A stretch of DNA of 64,000 nucleotides from Alteromonadaceae bacterium XY-R5 (GTDB lineage: Bacteria; Pseudomonadota; Gammaproteobacteria; Enterobacterales; Alteromonadaceae): assembly GCA_001660395.1 (NCBI GenBank), contig LXWE01000011.1, positions 1 to 64,000 on the forward strand, given 5' to 3'. A model generated the notes under the pieces. The model had not been told where the DNA came from, searched no databases, and saw only the letters and a program-made list of their open reading frames with translations. Positions 1 to 8,849 of the stretch are shown here, piece after piece; within the stretch, counting starts at the first letter, position 1, and every line of letters starts with the position of its first letter. The position numbers were made by a program, and so were the translations under genes.

Positions 1-74
1 TCTACTTGGTCTACAACCGCCAATTTAAAAGCGAGAGAATAATCACGCTGAGTTCGCTTTGTATATGATTTCAT
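1..74 (-). CDS. IS3-family transposase OrfA, N-terminal fragment (runs off the left edge)
   Basis: On the minus strand an ATG at 74 opens a frame reading MKSYTKRTQRDYSLAFKLAV and on to the window edge. This is the typical start of the helix-turn-helix OrfA protein of IS3-family elements, which binds the element ends and supplies the N-terminal part of the frameshifted OrfAB transposase. A good ribosome site, GGAGAG, lies about five bases upstream of the ATG. Only 24 codons are visible, so the subgroup and whether the gene is intact remain open. Confidence 0.6.
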   Translation of the reverse strand, partial: MKSYTKRTQRDYSLAFKLAVVDQV

Positions 75-126
75 TACACTCTCCAAATTACGTTTGAAAA
101 GTGTCAACGCTATTCAGGATGGGTCA
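1..126 (-). mobile_element. End of an IS3-family insertion sequence (rest lies outside the window)
   Basis: The first 126 bases look like the 5' terminal part of an IS3-family element read on the minus strand. The element begins near 126 with TGACCCATCCTGAATAGCG, plausibly its terminal inverted repeat starting with the TG typical of IS3 ends. The ribosome site and the start of orfA follow. The element continues beyond the left edge, so its other end, any target duplication and its integrity cannot be judged. The exact terminal base is inferred. Confidence 0.6.
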
Positions 127-134
127 ACGGAAAT

Positions 135-164
135 AAAAAAGGTAGCTTTTAGCCACCTTTTTTT
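135..164 (-). terminator. Probable terminator after argA
   Basis: An A-run, the arms GGTAGC and GCCACC around a short loop, and a T-run form a small, nearly symmetric hairpin between the argA stop and the IS end. It has one mismatch in the stem. It could end the arg operon transcript on the minus strand and also block read-through from the IS side. Confidence 0.55.
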
Positions 165-187
165 GAATTTTAATATATCGGTTGGCC

Positions 188-1498
188 TTAAATCGGCAAG
201 ACGAAGACTTTAGAATTACGCTGATAATTATAAAGTTCTTTTTTCCTTGGTGGGAGAGCATCTAGTCCGGCAGCGATAAAGCCTTGTTCTAAAAACCAAT
301 GCGCTGTCACAGTGGTGAGAACAAAAAGCTTGTCCATACCGAGACTAATCGCCTGTTCCTTTACAGCTTCCAGGATACGTTCGGCTCGTGAAGACCCCCG
401 ATAATCCTGATGCGTGGCAACACAGGCGAGTTCAGCCATTCTTTCGTCTGGATAAGGATAAAGAGCCGCGCAACTTATGATCATGCCATCACGTTCAATA
501 ATGGTGAACTGCTCGATTTCACTTTCGAGTAGCTCTCGTGAACGTTTCACCAGGATACCTTTCTCTTCCAGTGGATTAATCAACTTTAGAATGCCACCTA
601 CATCATCGATAGTCGCTGGGCGAAGTTGCTCATAGTAGCTTTGAGAGATCATGCTACCTGCGCCATCCCGGGTGAAAAGCTCCTGCAGCAACGCACCATC
701 CTGACGATAGCTGACACAGTGACATCTTGGAATGTCCGCTTCTAAACTGCTAACAATGGCCTGTAATACGGTTTTTTCATTCACCCTTAGCGGATCGTTA
801 AGCATCTCTTTCAAACGGCGAAGTTCAAGGTTTCGTAGAAGTTTGCCATTCTGATCGACAATACCTTCCTGTTCACTGAATACAACCAGCTTATCTGCAC
901 CCAGAGCGATAGCGGCCTGAGTGGCAACATCCTCATGGGATAAATTGAATACTTCACCTGTCGGTGAATATCCCATGGGTGATAGCAGTACAATAGAACC
1001 ATCATTTAAATGATCATTAATACCATTTACATCGATACGACGAACAATTCCTGTATGTTCAAAGTCGATCCCTTCACGCACCCCAATTGGCATAGCGACC
1101 ACTAAATTGCCCGAACAAACACGAATATGAGCACCGTGCATTGGAGAGTTAGCCAAACCCATGGTGAGCAGTGCTTCGATTTGGGAGCGAACTGACCCTG
1201 CTGCATCTTTGACACATTCCAACGTCGCTTTGTCGGTTAAGCGAAGTTCTGATTCGAAACGGCCTGGTAATCCCCGCAATGCAATACGCTGATCAATTTG
1301 CGGGCGAGCTCCATGGACGATAACGAGCTTTACTCCTAAGCTGTTGAGCAGCGCGATATCGTGAATAATGTTTGCGAAGTTTTCGTCTTCGACGGCTTCA
1401 CCGCCAAACATCAATACAAAGGTTTTACCCCTGTGTGCGTTGATGTAGGGTAAGGAATTGCGGAACAGTTTTACGCTGTCATGATGAGAAACCACCAC
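188..1498 (-). CDS. argA: Amino-acid N-acetyltransferase (N-acetylglutamate synthase)
   Basis: This enzyme makes N-acetylglutamate from glutamate and acetyl-CoA, the first step of arginine synthesis in the cytoplasm. The 436-residue protein has the usual full length. An amino-acid-kinase-like domain (about residues 20-280, with the glycine-rich VIVHGARPQID segment) binds the feedback inhibitor arginine in the family, and a C-terminal GNAT domain (about 290-430, with the acetyl-CoA loop near DYRGSSRAERIL) does the catalysis. The start is a GTG with GAGGG upstream. The gene is last in the minus-strand argCBFGHA run, 41 bases after argH. It is a free-standing gene and not fused to argH, as happens in some relatives. 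Confidence 0.95.
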   Translation of the reverse strand: MVVSHHDSVKLFRNSLPYINAHRGKTFVLMFGGEAVEDENFANIIHDIALLNSLGVKLVIVHGARPQIDQRIALRGLPGRFESELRLTDKATLECVKDAAGSVRSQIEALLTMGLANSPMHGAHIRVCSGNLVVAMPIGVREGIDFEHTGIVRRIDVNGINDHLNDGSIVLLSPMGYSPTGEVFNLSHEDVATQAAIALGADKLVVFSEQEGIVDQNGKLLRNLELRRLKEMLNDPLRVNEKTVLQAIVSSLEADIPRCHCVSYRQDGALLQELFTRDGAGSMISQSYYEQLRPATIDDVGGILKLINPLEEKGILVKRSRELLESEIEQFTIIERDGMIISCAALYPYPDERMAELACVATHQDYRGSSRAERILEAVKEQAISLGMDKLFVLTTVTAHWFLEQGFIAAGLDALPPRKKELYNYQRNSKVFVLPI

Positions 1499-1539
1499 GT
1501 TGTGACCCTCTTAAATCGCATCAAAAAAAGCTGACCCTG

Positions 1540-2919
1540 TTACAGGTCAGCTAGCATTTGTTTAGCGTTAGCTAATGCGTCTGACACTGGATTGATACCT
1601 GTGCCGCCGGCGATATTTCGTTTGTCCACCAGATATTCAAGCTGTAGTACAGCATAAACATCCTCTTCAATTTCAGTGGCAAACGTTTTGAGTTCAACGA
1701 GGCTGAGCTCCTCGATTGCCTTCTTCTGTGCAATTGCCGCTAATACCACCTGACCGGTGATATCGTGAGCAGTTCGGAAAGGAATGCCTTTGCCTACCAG
1801 ATAATCGGCAAGCTCAGTTGCATTTGCATATCCTTCACGGGCAGCCTTTTCGCAACGCGCTTTATCCAGCTGTATGGAGTCGATTACTTCACAGGCAATA
1901 CACAAACAAATGTGCCATTGCTCCATAGCATCGAACAGACCTTCTTTGTCTTCCTGCATATCTTTGTTATACGCAAGTGGCAAACCTTTCATTGTGACCA
2001 ATAAGCCCTGTAATGCCCCAAAGACTCGACCGCATTTACCTCGCATCAATTCCAGTGCATCGGGATTTTTCTTCTGTGGCATCAATGATGAGCCTGAAGT
2101 GACCTGATCGCCTAACTGGATAAAGCCGGCTTCGCCAGAGTTGAAGAAGATTAAATCTTCAGCCATGCGCGATAAGTGCATCATGCTGGTACTGGCAATA
2201 AACAGTAATTCCAGAACGTGATCACGATCTGACACCGCATCCAAGCTGTTGTAACAGATATCACTAAAGCCCAAATCAGTCGCCAGTGCTGCACGATCGA
2301 TTGGATACGTCGTTCCTGCTAATGCGCCTGAACCAAGAGGACTCTTATTAAAGCGCGCTGTGGCATCGTCTAAACGGCTCAAGTCACGTTTAAGCATTTC
2401 CACATAAGCTAGCGCCCAATGTGCAAAACGTACAGGCTGTGCCCGCTGCAAGTGGGTGTAGCCAGGCATGATCACATCAAGATTGGCATCGGCAGCCTTA
2501 ACCAAAGATGTAAGTACTGCGACCAGATCCTGACGCAACATTTCTACGTGATCACGACACCATAAACGCAAATCGGTGGCTACCTGATCATTGCGGCTGC
2601 GACCCGTGTGTAGCTTACGTGCAACGTCGCCAAGCTTTTCGATCAACGCCGCTTCAACAAAACTGTGAATATCTTCTTCCGGGCTGGAAGCAAAATCCAA
2701 TTCACCGGCCTTGGCCTTTTCTAGAAGTTCGTTTAGCGCACTTTCAAGTTGTTGCTGTTCGTCAGTGCTTAATACGCCGGCTTTAGCAATGGCCCGTGAC
2801 CAGGCGATAGAGCCAGTAATATCCTGGACTGCTAATACCTGGTCAAAGGGCAGGGAGTCATTTACCGTGCGGAACATGGCACTGCTGCCAGCCTGAAAAC
2901 GGCCTCCCCACAAACTCAT
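1540..2919 (-). CDS. argH: Argininosuccinate lyase
   Basis: This cytoplasmic tetrameric lyase splits argininosuccinate into arginine and fumarate, the last step of the pathway. The 459-residue protein has the normal length and carries the fumarase/aspartase superfamily signature [11 protein letters not shown] around residue 280, whose serine is the catalytic base in the family, plus the [12 protein letters not shown] segment near residue 105. Its ATG overlaps the argG stop codon by four bases (ATGA), which suggests translational coupling. argA follows after 41 bases. The protein has no extra acetyltransferase domain at its C-terminus. Confidence 0.96.
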   Translation of the reverse strand: MSLWGGRFQAGSSAMFRTVNDSLPFDQVLAVQDITGSIAWSRAIAKAGVLSTDEQQQLESALNELLEKAKAGELDFASSPEEDIHSFVEAALIEKLGDVARKLHTGRSRNDQVATDLRLWCRDHVEMLRQDLVAVLTSLVKAADANLDVIMPGYTHLQRAQPVRFAHWALAYVEMLKRDLSRLDDATARFNKSPLGSGALAGTTYPIDRAALATDLGFSDICYNSLDAVSDRDHVLELLFIASTSMMHLSRMAEDLIFFNSGEAGFIQLGDQVTSGSSLMPQKKNPDALELMRGKCGRVFGALQGLLVTMKGLPLAYNKDMQEDKEGLFDAMEQWHICLCIACEVIDSIQLDKARCEKAAREGYANATELADYLVGKGIPFRTAHDITGQVVLAAIAQKKAIEELSLVELKTFATEIEEDVYAVLQLEYLVDKRNIAGGTGINPVSDALANAKQMLADL

Positions 2920-4133
2920 GCCTTTTTCTCCTTGTGCAGCGCAGCGATACGGCTCGACAGGCTGTACAGACGGATAAAGCCTTCAGCATGGCTTTGATCG
3001 TAAACATCATCGGCACCAAAGGTGGCAAAATCTTCAGAGTACAGGCTGTTTGGCGAGCGGCGCTGAACCACAGTTGCCTGACCTTTATATAGTTTCACCA
3101 CGATATCGCCGGTCACCATTTTAGCGAACACGCTTGCGCCAGCGAGTAGTGATTCTGACAATGGAGTGAACCAACGGCCGTCATACATTACGTGAGAGAA
3201 TTCCAGACCCAACTGCTCGCGGTGTTTAAGTGCCGCTTTATCCAGTACCAGTGTTTCCAGTGCTTTATACGCAGCAACAATCACAGTGCCCCCCGGGGTT
3301 TCATAACAACCACGAGATTTCATACCGACCAGACGGTTTTCAACGATGTCGATACGACCTACACCGTGGGCGGCAGCGATATCATTTAGCTTAACCAGCG
3401 CTTGATACGGAGACAGGGCTTCGCCATTCACTTTGGTTAAACGGCCTTCTTCAAAACTCAGTTCAACACGTTCGGCAGTGTTTGGCGCATCTTCTGGATC
3501 CACTGTCATGGTCCACACTTGCTTGCTTGGTTCGCACCATGGATCTTCCAGTTCGCCACCTTCGTGGGAAATGTGCCAGGCGTTGGCATCACGGCTGTAA
3601 ATCTTAGTCGCTGATGCGGTGGTTGGGATGTTGCGCTCAGCCAGATAAGCCAGCAGGTCTTCACGCGATACCATATCCCACTCACGCCATGGGGCAATAA
3701 CAGTCAACTCTGGCGCCAGAGCCGCGAAGGTACCTTCGAAACGCACCTGGTCGTTACCTTTACCGGTACAACCGTGGCATAGCGCATCGGCACCTACTTT
3801 TCGCGCTACTTCAACTTGAGCTTTGGCAATAATAGGGCGCGCCATCGACGTACCGAGCAGGTATTCACCTTCGTACACCGCACCTGTAGTCAGTGTTGGG
3901 TAGATATAATCTGCGACAAACTCTTCTTTCAGGTCAACGATGTAGCACTCGCTTGCACCTGATTTGATGGCTTTTTCTTCCAGGCCTTTTAGTTCTTCAT
4001 CGCCCTGACCAACATCAGCAGCAAATGCAATAACTTCACAATCATAGTTCTCTTTTAACCATGGAATGATGGCTGACGTATCCAGACCACCAGAATAGGC
4101 GAGAACGACTTTTTTGATATTTTTCTTGGTCAT
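2916..4133 (-). CDS. argG: Argininosuccinate synthase
   Basis: This enzyme condenses citrulline and aspartate, using ATP, to give argininosuccinate. The 405-residue protein begins with the ATP-pyrophosphatase loop [14 protein letters not shown] (residues 9-22) and has the citrulline/aspartate-binding stretch [13 protein letters not shown] near residue 120. The length is that of the short bacterial type and not the longer E. coli type. The gene lies 12 bases after argF and overlaps argH by four bases within the arg operon. Confidence 0.96.
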   Translation of the reverse strand: MTKKNIKKVVLAYSGGLDTSAIIPWLKENYDCEVIAFAADVGQGDEELKGLEEKAIKSGASECYIVDLKEEFVADYIYPTLTTGAVYEGEYLLGTSMARPIIAKAQVEVARKVGADALCHGCTGKGNDQVRFEGTFAALAPELTVIAPWREWDMVSREDLLAYLAERNIPTTASATKIYSRDANAWHISHEGGELEDPWCEPSKQVWTMTVDPEDAPNTAERVELSFEEGRLTKVNGEALSPYQALVKLNDIAAAHGVGRIDIVENRLVGMKSRGCYETPGGTVIVAAYKALETLVLDKAALKHREQLGLEFSHVMYDGRWFTPLSESLLAGASVFAKMVTGDIVVKLYKGQATVVQRRSPNSLYSEDFATFGADDVYDQSHAEGFIRLYSLSSRIAALHKEKKA

Positions 4134-4145
4134 GTTAAGTAACTC

Positions 4146-5066
4146 CTAAATCACGTCTTTCGCCAACAGGTGTAGCAAAATGGCGTTTTGTGCATGCATT
4201 CTGTTTTCTGCCTGTTGCATTAATAGAGATTGTGGGCCATCAATCAACTCGCTGGTGATTTCTAAATCACGGTGGGCAGGCTGACAGTGCATCACATATT
4301 CGGCTCCGGTCTGTTGCATCAGTTCTGCATTGACCTGATAAGGATCGAAAACGGTCTTAATCTTTTCCAGAGGGGTGGTGTCGCCCATAGAAATCCAGGT
4401 GTCGGTATATAAAACATTAGCGCCTTCAGCCGCGGCTAAATCGTTGCTGGCAGTTACGCGACCACCAAATTTCTTCGCCAATTCCTGCGCCATGGCAGTC
4501 ATGGCAGGATCTGCTTCATGGCCTTTGGGGGTCACTGATACCACGTCACAGCCAAGAATAGCGCCAATAATTAACAGTGAATGGGTAACGTTATTACCAT
4601 CACCAATATACGCCAATTTCACCTGGCTTAAATCATCGTATTGTTCCTGCAGAGTCAGATAATCGGCTAAACCCTGGCATGGATGGTACTTATCACACAG
4701 CGCATTGATCACGGGTACTCTGGCAGCAGAAGATAATTCTTCCAATGTGCTATGAGCAAAAACACGCGCAACAATGGCGTCTGCCCAACAAGACAGATTT
4801 GCGCCCATGTCTTTCATGTCTTCACGACCTGCCAGCTTGTTTGACTGGCTGTCAAGGTACACAAGATGTCCACCTAAACGGTTGATACCAATATCGAAGC
4901 TCACGCGCGTGCGCAGAGAAGGCTTCTCAAACAAGGCAACAACCGACTTACCGGCCAGGGCCTGATTATAGTCCTGTGGGTTAGTTTTAACTTTGCGCGC
5001 CAATACCAGCAGTTGGTACAAATCGTTGGCGTTCCAGTCTTTAAAGGTCAGGAGATCCTGTTTCAT
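4146..5066 (-). CDS. argF: Ornithine carbamoyltransferase
   Basis: This enzyme transfers the carbamoyl group from carbamoyl phosphate to ornithine, giving citrulline. The 306-residue protein shows the carbamoyl-phosphate motif in the form EKPSLRTRVSF near residue 50, the HPCQGLADYLT segment near residue 155, and HCQPAHR near residue 265. The motifs are typical of the anabolic enzyme. It lies between argB (9 bases upstream) and argG (12 bases downstream), as expected for arginine synthesis and not for arginine breakdown. Confidence 0.95.
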   Translation of the reverse strand: MKQDLLTFKDWNANDLYQLLVLARKVKTNPQDYNQALAGKSVVALFEKPSLRTRVSFDIGINRLGGHLVYLDSQSNKLAGREDMKDMGANLSCWADAIVARVFAHSTLEELSSAARVPVINALCDKYHPCQGLADYLTLQEQYDDLSQVKLAYIGDGNNVTHSLLIIGAILGCDVVSVTPKGHEADPAMTAMAQELAKKFGGRVTASNDLAAAEGANVLYTDTWISMGDTTPLEKIKTVFDPYQVNAELMQQTGAEYVMHCQPAHRDLEITSELIDGPQSLLMQQAENRMHAQNAILLHLLAKDVI

Positions 5067-5075
5067 AGCGCTTCC

Positions 5076-5855
5076 TTAACTTGCATTTTCAGGAATAATT
5101 AAGGTACCGACACTCTGCCGGTTCTTCAGGCCCAGTAGTTGTTCCGGGCTCTTCCAACTGGCAATGGTGACTGGGTGTTGCAGGCTACTGGCGGCATCTA
5201 ATGCGGCCTTTACTTTTACCTGCATACCGTCACGTATGACGTTGGTGTCAATTAATTGTTGAATTTGGTCTTCTGTCAGACTTTCCAGCAACTGCTTCTC
5301 GGCATTCAACACCCCTGGCACATCTGAAAGCAACACCAGGTCGGCGCGGGTCAGCTGGGCGATGACAGTTGCAGCCTGATCGGCATTAACATTGAGCAAA
5401 CGTCCTTGCTCATCTGCTCCGATGGAGCTGATGATAGGTAAAAAAGCTGCACTTAGTAAGGTGCTCAGTAATTTGGCTTCGCCAGCGGTTGCTGTGCCGA
5501 CTGCACCGAGTTTAGGATCCAGCACTGCGCACTTCACCATACCACCATCGGCCAGGCTTAAACCGACGGGCGATAAGCCACTCTTAATGGCTAATCCGCA
5601 CAGTTGCTTGTTGGCAGTACCAGCCAAAGCGCCAGTGATGTAAGCCATATGCTCATCTGGTGTGACGCGCAAACCGTTAATTTTCTCGCTTTTCAGATTA
5701 AGTGCAGCCAGCAATTCTTCAACCATTGGGCCACCGCCATGCACCAAAATTACCGGACGCGTCTGTTGGATATCAGCAATGACTTTTAACAGGTCCAAGG
5801 CGGCTTGTTCTGCCTGCATAAAGGCGCCGCCAACTTTGATCACTAAAGCTTGCAT
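5076..5855 (-). CDS. argB: Acetylglutamate kinase
   Basis: This kinase phosphorylates N-acetylglutamate with ATP, the second step of the pathway. The 259-residue protein is of the short E. coli type, which lacks the N-terminal helix linked with arginine-sensitive hexameric forms in other bacteria. The glycine-rich loops VIKVGGAF near the N-terminus and VILVHGGGP near residue 38 bind the phosphates. The gene lies nine bases after argC and nine bases before argF. If feedback control follows the E. coli pattern, it would act on ArgA and not here; that is inference. Confidence 0.95.
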   Translation of the reverse strand: MQALVIKVGGAFMQAEQAALDLLKVIADIQQTRPVILVHGGGPMVEELLAALNLKSEKINGLRVTPDEHMAYITGALAGTANKQLCGLAIKSGLSPVGLSLADGGMVKCAVLDPKLGAVGTATAGEAKLLSTLLSAAFLPIISSIGADEQGRLLNVNADQAATVIAQLTRADLVLLSDVPGVLNAEKQLLESLTEDQIQQLIDTNVIRDGMQVKVKAALDAASSLQHPVTIASWKSPEQLLGLKNRQSVGTLIIPENAS

Positions 5856-5864
5856 GATGATTTC

Positions 5865-6878
5865 CTAAATCAGACCCAAATGGTCCGGATAATTAAAACG
5901 AATATTGGCACATTGCATTGCCTGTGAAGCGGCACCTTTTAGCAGGTTATCGATGGCACTGGTGGCAACCAGATAACCACTGCTCGCATCAAACTTCCAG
6001 AACAGATCACAGTGAGGTGTCTTGACTACGTCATCGAGTTTTGGCCAGCTCTGGCAAATGCGCACTATGCTGCTATTGGCATAGGCATCTTGATAGGCAT
6101 CGTTAATTTGTGCCTGAGTGACACTGTCTTTTAACTTTACGGTAACCGTGGCAAGGATCCCGCGCTTAAAATTGCCTAAATGTGGGGTGAAGATAACGTC
6201 AGTACCCAAATGCGCGCTGATTTCTGGTTGATGTCTGTGGCCCAGAACGCCATAAGCCTGCAAGCTGACTTCACATAAACTATTGGTCATAGTGGCCTTA
6301 CGGCCAGCACCACTTACGCCTGAGGTGGCGTTAATGATAGGGCGATGGCCAGCATCGAGCAGTCCTGCATTGTGGAGCGGCTTAAGTGCAGTAAGTGACG
6401 CGGTTGGATAGCAACCAGGCACAGCTACCACATCTGCGCCTTTTATATCGTCAGCGTACCAGTCAGCTAAACCATATACGGCTTTTTCCAGAATCGCGCT
6501 TTGCTGATGAGGAAAGCCATAAAAATTGGCGAAGGTAGTTTTATCTTTCAGGCGAAACGCACCTGACAAATCAAAAACACTGGCTTTGTGTCCAATTAGT
6601 TGTGGCATCCAGTCATGGCTCGCTTCATGTGGCGTTGCCAGAAAAATCGCATCCATTTGCTTGGCCAGACTGGATAATTCAGATTCCGCTAATGCCACCA
6701 GAGGTTGATCAAGCTGACCTTTAAACTGACCATGTAAAGCACTTAAGGGTTTGTTTGCATCCAGGCTATTTGCTGAGACGAATACACCTTCCAGCGAAAA
6801 ATGTGGATGCTTGTGAAGTAAGTAAGATAACTCAGCGCCGGTATAGCCACTGGCACCGATAACACAGGCTTTAATCAT
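5865..6878 (-). CDS. argC: N-acetyl-gamma-glutamyl-phosphate reductase
   Basis: This NADPH enzyme reduces acetylglutamyl phosphate to the semialdehyde, the third step of the pathway. The 337-residue protein has the N-terminal nucleotide loop VIGASGYTGAEL (residues 6-17) and the active-site cysteine in VAVPGCYPTAS near residue 155. It is the first gene of the minus-strand arg operon; its ATG faces the 322-base region shared with divergent argE, where an ARG-box-like site lies about 25 bases upstream. Nothing in the sequence looks degenerate. No argJ or argD is seen in the window; the presence of argE implies the linear pathway. Confidence 0.95.
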   Translation of the reverse strand: MIKACVIGASGYTGAELSYLLHKHPHFSLEGVFVSANSLDANKPLSALHGQFKGQLDQPLVALAESELSSLAKQMDAIFLATPHEASHDWMPQLIGHKASVFDLSGAFRLKDKTTFANFYGFPHQQSAILEKAVYGLADWYADDIKGADVVAVPGCYPTASLTALKPLHNAGLLDAGHRPIINATSGVSGAGRKATMTNSLCEVSLQAYGVLGHRHQPEISAHLGTDVIFTPHLGNFKRGILATVTVKLKDSVTQAQINDAYQDAYANSSIVRICQSWPKLDDVVKTPHCDLFWKFDASSGYLVATSAIDNLLKGAASQAMQCANIRFNYPDHLGLI

Positions 6879-6900
6879 TGGATTTAGTATCTCGTAATAA

Positions 6901-6918
6901 TATGAACAAATAATTATG
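6901..6918 (-). promoter_or_regulatory. ARG-box-like site in front of argC
   Basis: Read on the minus strand the site is CATAATTATTTGTTCATA. It matches most core positions of the 18-base ArgR consensus (TGAAT, four A/T bases, ATTCA) and overlaps a possible -10 hexamer CATAAT for argC. A site here would let ArgR with arginine shut off the whole operon. No well-formed second box lies three bases away, so the call is weaker than that near argE. Confidence 0.45.
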
Positions 6919-7152
6919 GCAGAAAAAAATCGCCCCTTTCCTTTACCTACTGCACAATGACAAAGGAAAAGAGCGTGCTATGCAAATAACGCTTAGTATC
7001 GTCGTCGGACGGCTATGGGGGCATAGCAAGGCAGGGAACTGTAAACTTGTGTTAACTGATGCATGTTGCGTGTTCTGACCAAATTGCTTTAATGTGATGC
7101 GGATAGCGTTGGCTTTATGCCGCTCTGTCAATTGCGCGTAATGATGACATGT

Positions 7153-7191
7153 CATGTATAGTTATGCAATAAAAGTGAATAAATATATTTT
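7153..7191 (+). promoter_or_regulatory. Tandem ARG boxes in front of argE
   Basis: Two 18-base sites, CATGTATAGTTATGCAAT (7153-7170) and AGTGAATAAATATATTTT (7174-7191), are separated by exactly three bases, the arrangement known for ArgR hexamer operators in E. coli. The first matches both half sites well; the second has a perfect left half (TGAAT) and a weak right half. The pair ends ten bases before the argE start and overlaps the putative -10, fitting arginine repression. Confidence 0.7.
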
Positions 7192-7200
7192 AGGTTTTTT

Positions 7201-8346
7201 ATGTCCAATTTGTCTTTTATAGATCGCTATACCCAAATCATAAACTCAAATTCAATCAGCGCTTTTGATGAAAAAATAGACGTATCTAACCGTCCGATAA
7301 TTGATCTCCTGGCGACCTGGTTCAGGGATTTCGGCTTCGACATAAGTATTCAGCCGGTGCCAAACACCCGGAATAAATTCAACCTGCTGGCCAAAATCGG
7401 CAGTGGCGAAGGCGGCCTCTTGCTAAGCGGCCACTCAGATACTGTACCTTTTGATGAAGGTCGCTGGTTACAGGATCCCTTTAAACTTTTACAAAAAGAT
7501 GATCGTCTTTACGGGTTGGGCACCTGTGATATGAAAGGTTTCTTTGCATTCATTCTTGAAGCTTTGGCGGATGTGCCGTTAGAAAAATTACAAAAACCGT
7601 TGTATATACTGGCCACCGCTGATGAAGAAACTTCCATGGCGGGAGCGCGTTTTTTTGCTCAGCAACAATTAATTAAGCCGGATATGGCGATTATTGGTGA
7701 GCCCACCGAGTTAAAGCCCATCTGTAAACATAAAGGCCACATGGCGCACAGTATCAATATTGAAGGTAAAGCCGGGCATTCAAGTGATCCCGCCAAAGGC
7801 GTAAATGCTATCGAAATCATGTATCAGGCCATCGGTCAGTTGCTTGAACTCAAGCAGTCGATTGCTGCGAGATATCAGGATCCGGCTTTTAGCGTACCTG
7901 AAGCGACCATGAACCTTGGACATATTCATGGTGGCGATGGAGAAAACCGCATTTGTGGCCACTGCCAGCTGAATTTTGATTTGCGCGCAGTGCCGGGGCT
8001 GTCGGATGACGAGGCAATTGAATTGATTGATGCGGCGCTGGCACCCGTGCAGTCTGCCTTTCCTGGTCGTTTGACGCGAGAGTTGATGTATCCGACGGCG
8101 CCATCTTTTGCCTGTCGCGATGAACACGGCATTATCGACCTCGCCAGTGCTATTACTGGGTTTGAGGCTGTCAGTGCCAATTATGCGACTGAGGGACCTT
8201 TTATTAATGAATTAGGCTGCGACACACTGATCCTTGGCCCAGGTAGCATCGAACAGGCGCATCAACCGAATGAATTTATCGATTTAAGTTATGTACATCC
8301 AACGGTCAGAATTTTGAAGGGTTTAATTAAGCAAGTCTGTTGTTAA
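7201..8346 (+). CDS. argE: Acetylornithine deacetylase
   Basis: This zinc metallopeptidase-family (M20) enzyme hydrolyses N-acetylornithine to ornithine and acetate. The 381-residue protein shows the metal ligands in the [10 protein letters not shown] motif (about residues 77-86), the GTCDMKGF motif near 110 and the catalytic ATADEETSM segment near 140. It is transcribed away from argCBFGHA behind tandem ARG-box-like sites, as in E. coli. The ribosome site is weak, with only TAGG upstream of the ATG. Its presence implies that acetate is released and the acetyl group is not recycled by ArgJ. Confidence 0.95.
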   Translation: MSNLSFIDRYTQIINSNSISAFDEKIDVSNRPIIDLLATWFRDFGFDISIQPVPNTRNKFNLLAKIGSGEGGLLLSGHSDTVPFDEGRWLQDPFKLLQKDDRLYGLGTCDMKGFFAFILEALADVPLEKLQKPLYILATADEETSMAGARFFAQQQLIKPDMAIIGEPTELKPICKHKGHMAHSINIEGKAGHSSDPAKGVNAIEIMYQAIGQLLELKQSIAARYQDPAFSVPEATMNLGHIHGGDGENRICGHCQLNFDLRAVPGLSDDEAIELIDAALAPVQSAFPGRLTRELMYPTAPSFACRDEHGIIDLASAITGFEAVSANYATEGPFINELGCDTLILGPGSIEQAHQPNEFIDLSYVHPTVRILKGLIKQVCC

Positions 8347-8386
8347 GCTAAAGCCGACCGCTCGCGTTAATCATGGAAACGAACAC

Positions 8387-8800
8387 ATGCAAAAAACCAT
8401 AGCCCTGGTGGCACATGATCATAAAAAGGCGGAGTTAATCGCCTGGTCTCAACAGCACAAAAGTGTGCTGGAGCAATTTAATTTAGTCGCTACAGGCACC
8501 ACTGGTGGGTTAATCCAGGATAACCTGTCCTTGCCTGTACATAGATTTAAGAGTGGTCCTTTGGGAGGGGATCAGCAGATAGGAGCCTTGATTGCAGAAG
8601 ATAAACTCGATTGTTTAATTTTCTTTTGGGACCCCCTGAATCCGGCACCGCATGATCCTGATGTGAAAGCACTACTGCGTTTGTGTTCGGTGTGGAATGT
8701 GCCTGTCGCCTGTAATCCGGCAACGGCTGATTTACTGATAACGTCTCCTTTGTTTATCGACAAAGAGCACCAGCGCAGTAAGCCTGACTACGGCAAGTAA
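8387..8800 (+). CDS. mgsA: Methylglyoxal synthase
   Basis: This enzyme converts dihydroxyacetone phosphate to methylglyoxal and phosphate, a bypass used when sugar phosphates pile up. The 137-residue protein is a little shorter than the E. coli enzyme but keeps the phosphate-binding GTTGG loop (near residue 38), the [11 protein letters not shown] segment carrying the catalytic aspartate, and [15 protein letters not shown] near residue 85. It begins 40 bases after argE and ends at a strong hairpin terminator. Nothing suggests a link with arginine synthesis beyond the shared orientation. Confidence 0.95.
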   Translation: MQKTIALVAHDHKKAELIAWSQQHKSVLEQFNLVATGTTGGLIQDNLSLPVHRFKSGPLGGDQQIGALIAEDKLDCLIFFWDPLNPAPHDPDVKALLRLCSVWNVPVACNPATADLLITSPLFIDKEHQRSKPDYGK

Positions 8801-8809
8801 TCCATAACG

Positions 8810-8834
8810 AAAAGCCCGCATACGCGGGCTTTTT
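8810..8834. terminator. Bidirectional terminator between mgsA and the CpxP-like gene
   Basis: The arms AAAAGCCCGC and GCGGGCTTTT form a perfect ten-base stem around an ATAC loop, flanked by A and T runs. It lies nine bases after the mgsA stop and 16 bases from the stop of the convergent gene, so it can serve both transcripts. Confidence 0.9.
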
Positions 8835-8849
8835 AATGCAAGTTGGGAA

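Larger units (their letters stand above)
6879..7200. promoter_or_regulatory. Divergent control region between argC and argE
   Basis: This 322-base gap holds no convincing gene. It carries the ARG-box-like sites listed separately, a perfect 12-base palindrome ATGACATGTCAT (7144-7155) touching the first argE box, and a possible argE promoter (TTGCGC at 7132 and TATAGT at 7157, with a long 19-base spacer) whose -10 lies inside an ARG box. The middle part, about 6940-7120, shows nothing I can name. Confidence 0.5.

Noticed and set aside
6943-7155. A 70-codon minus-strand frame in the argC-argE gap
   Set aside because: It has no ribosome site, no recognisable similarity and overlaps the ARG-box and promoter region.
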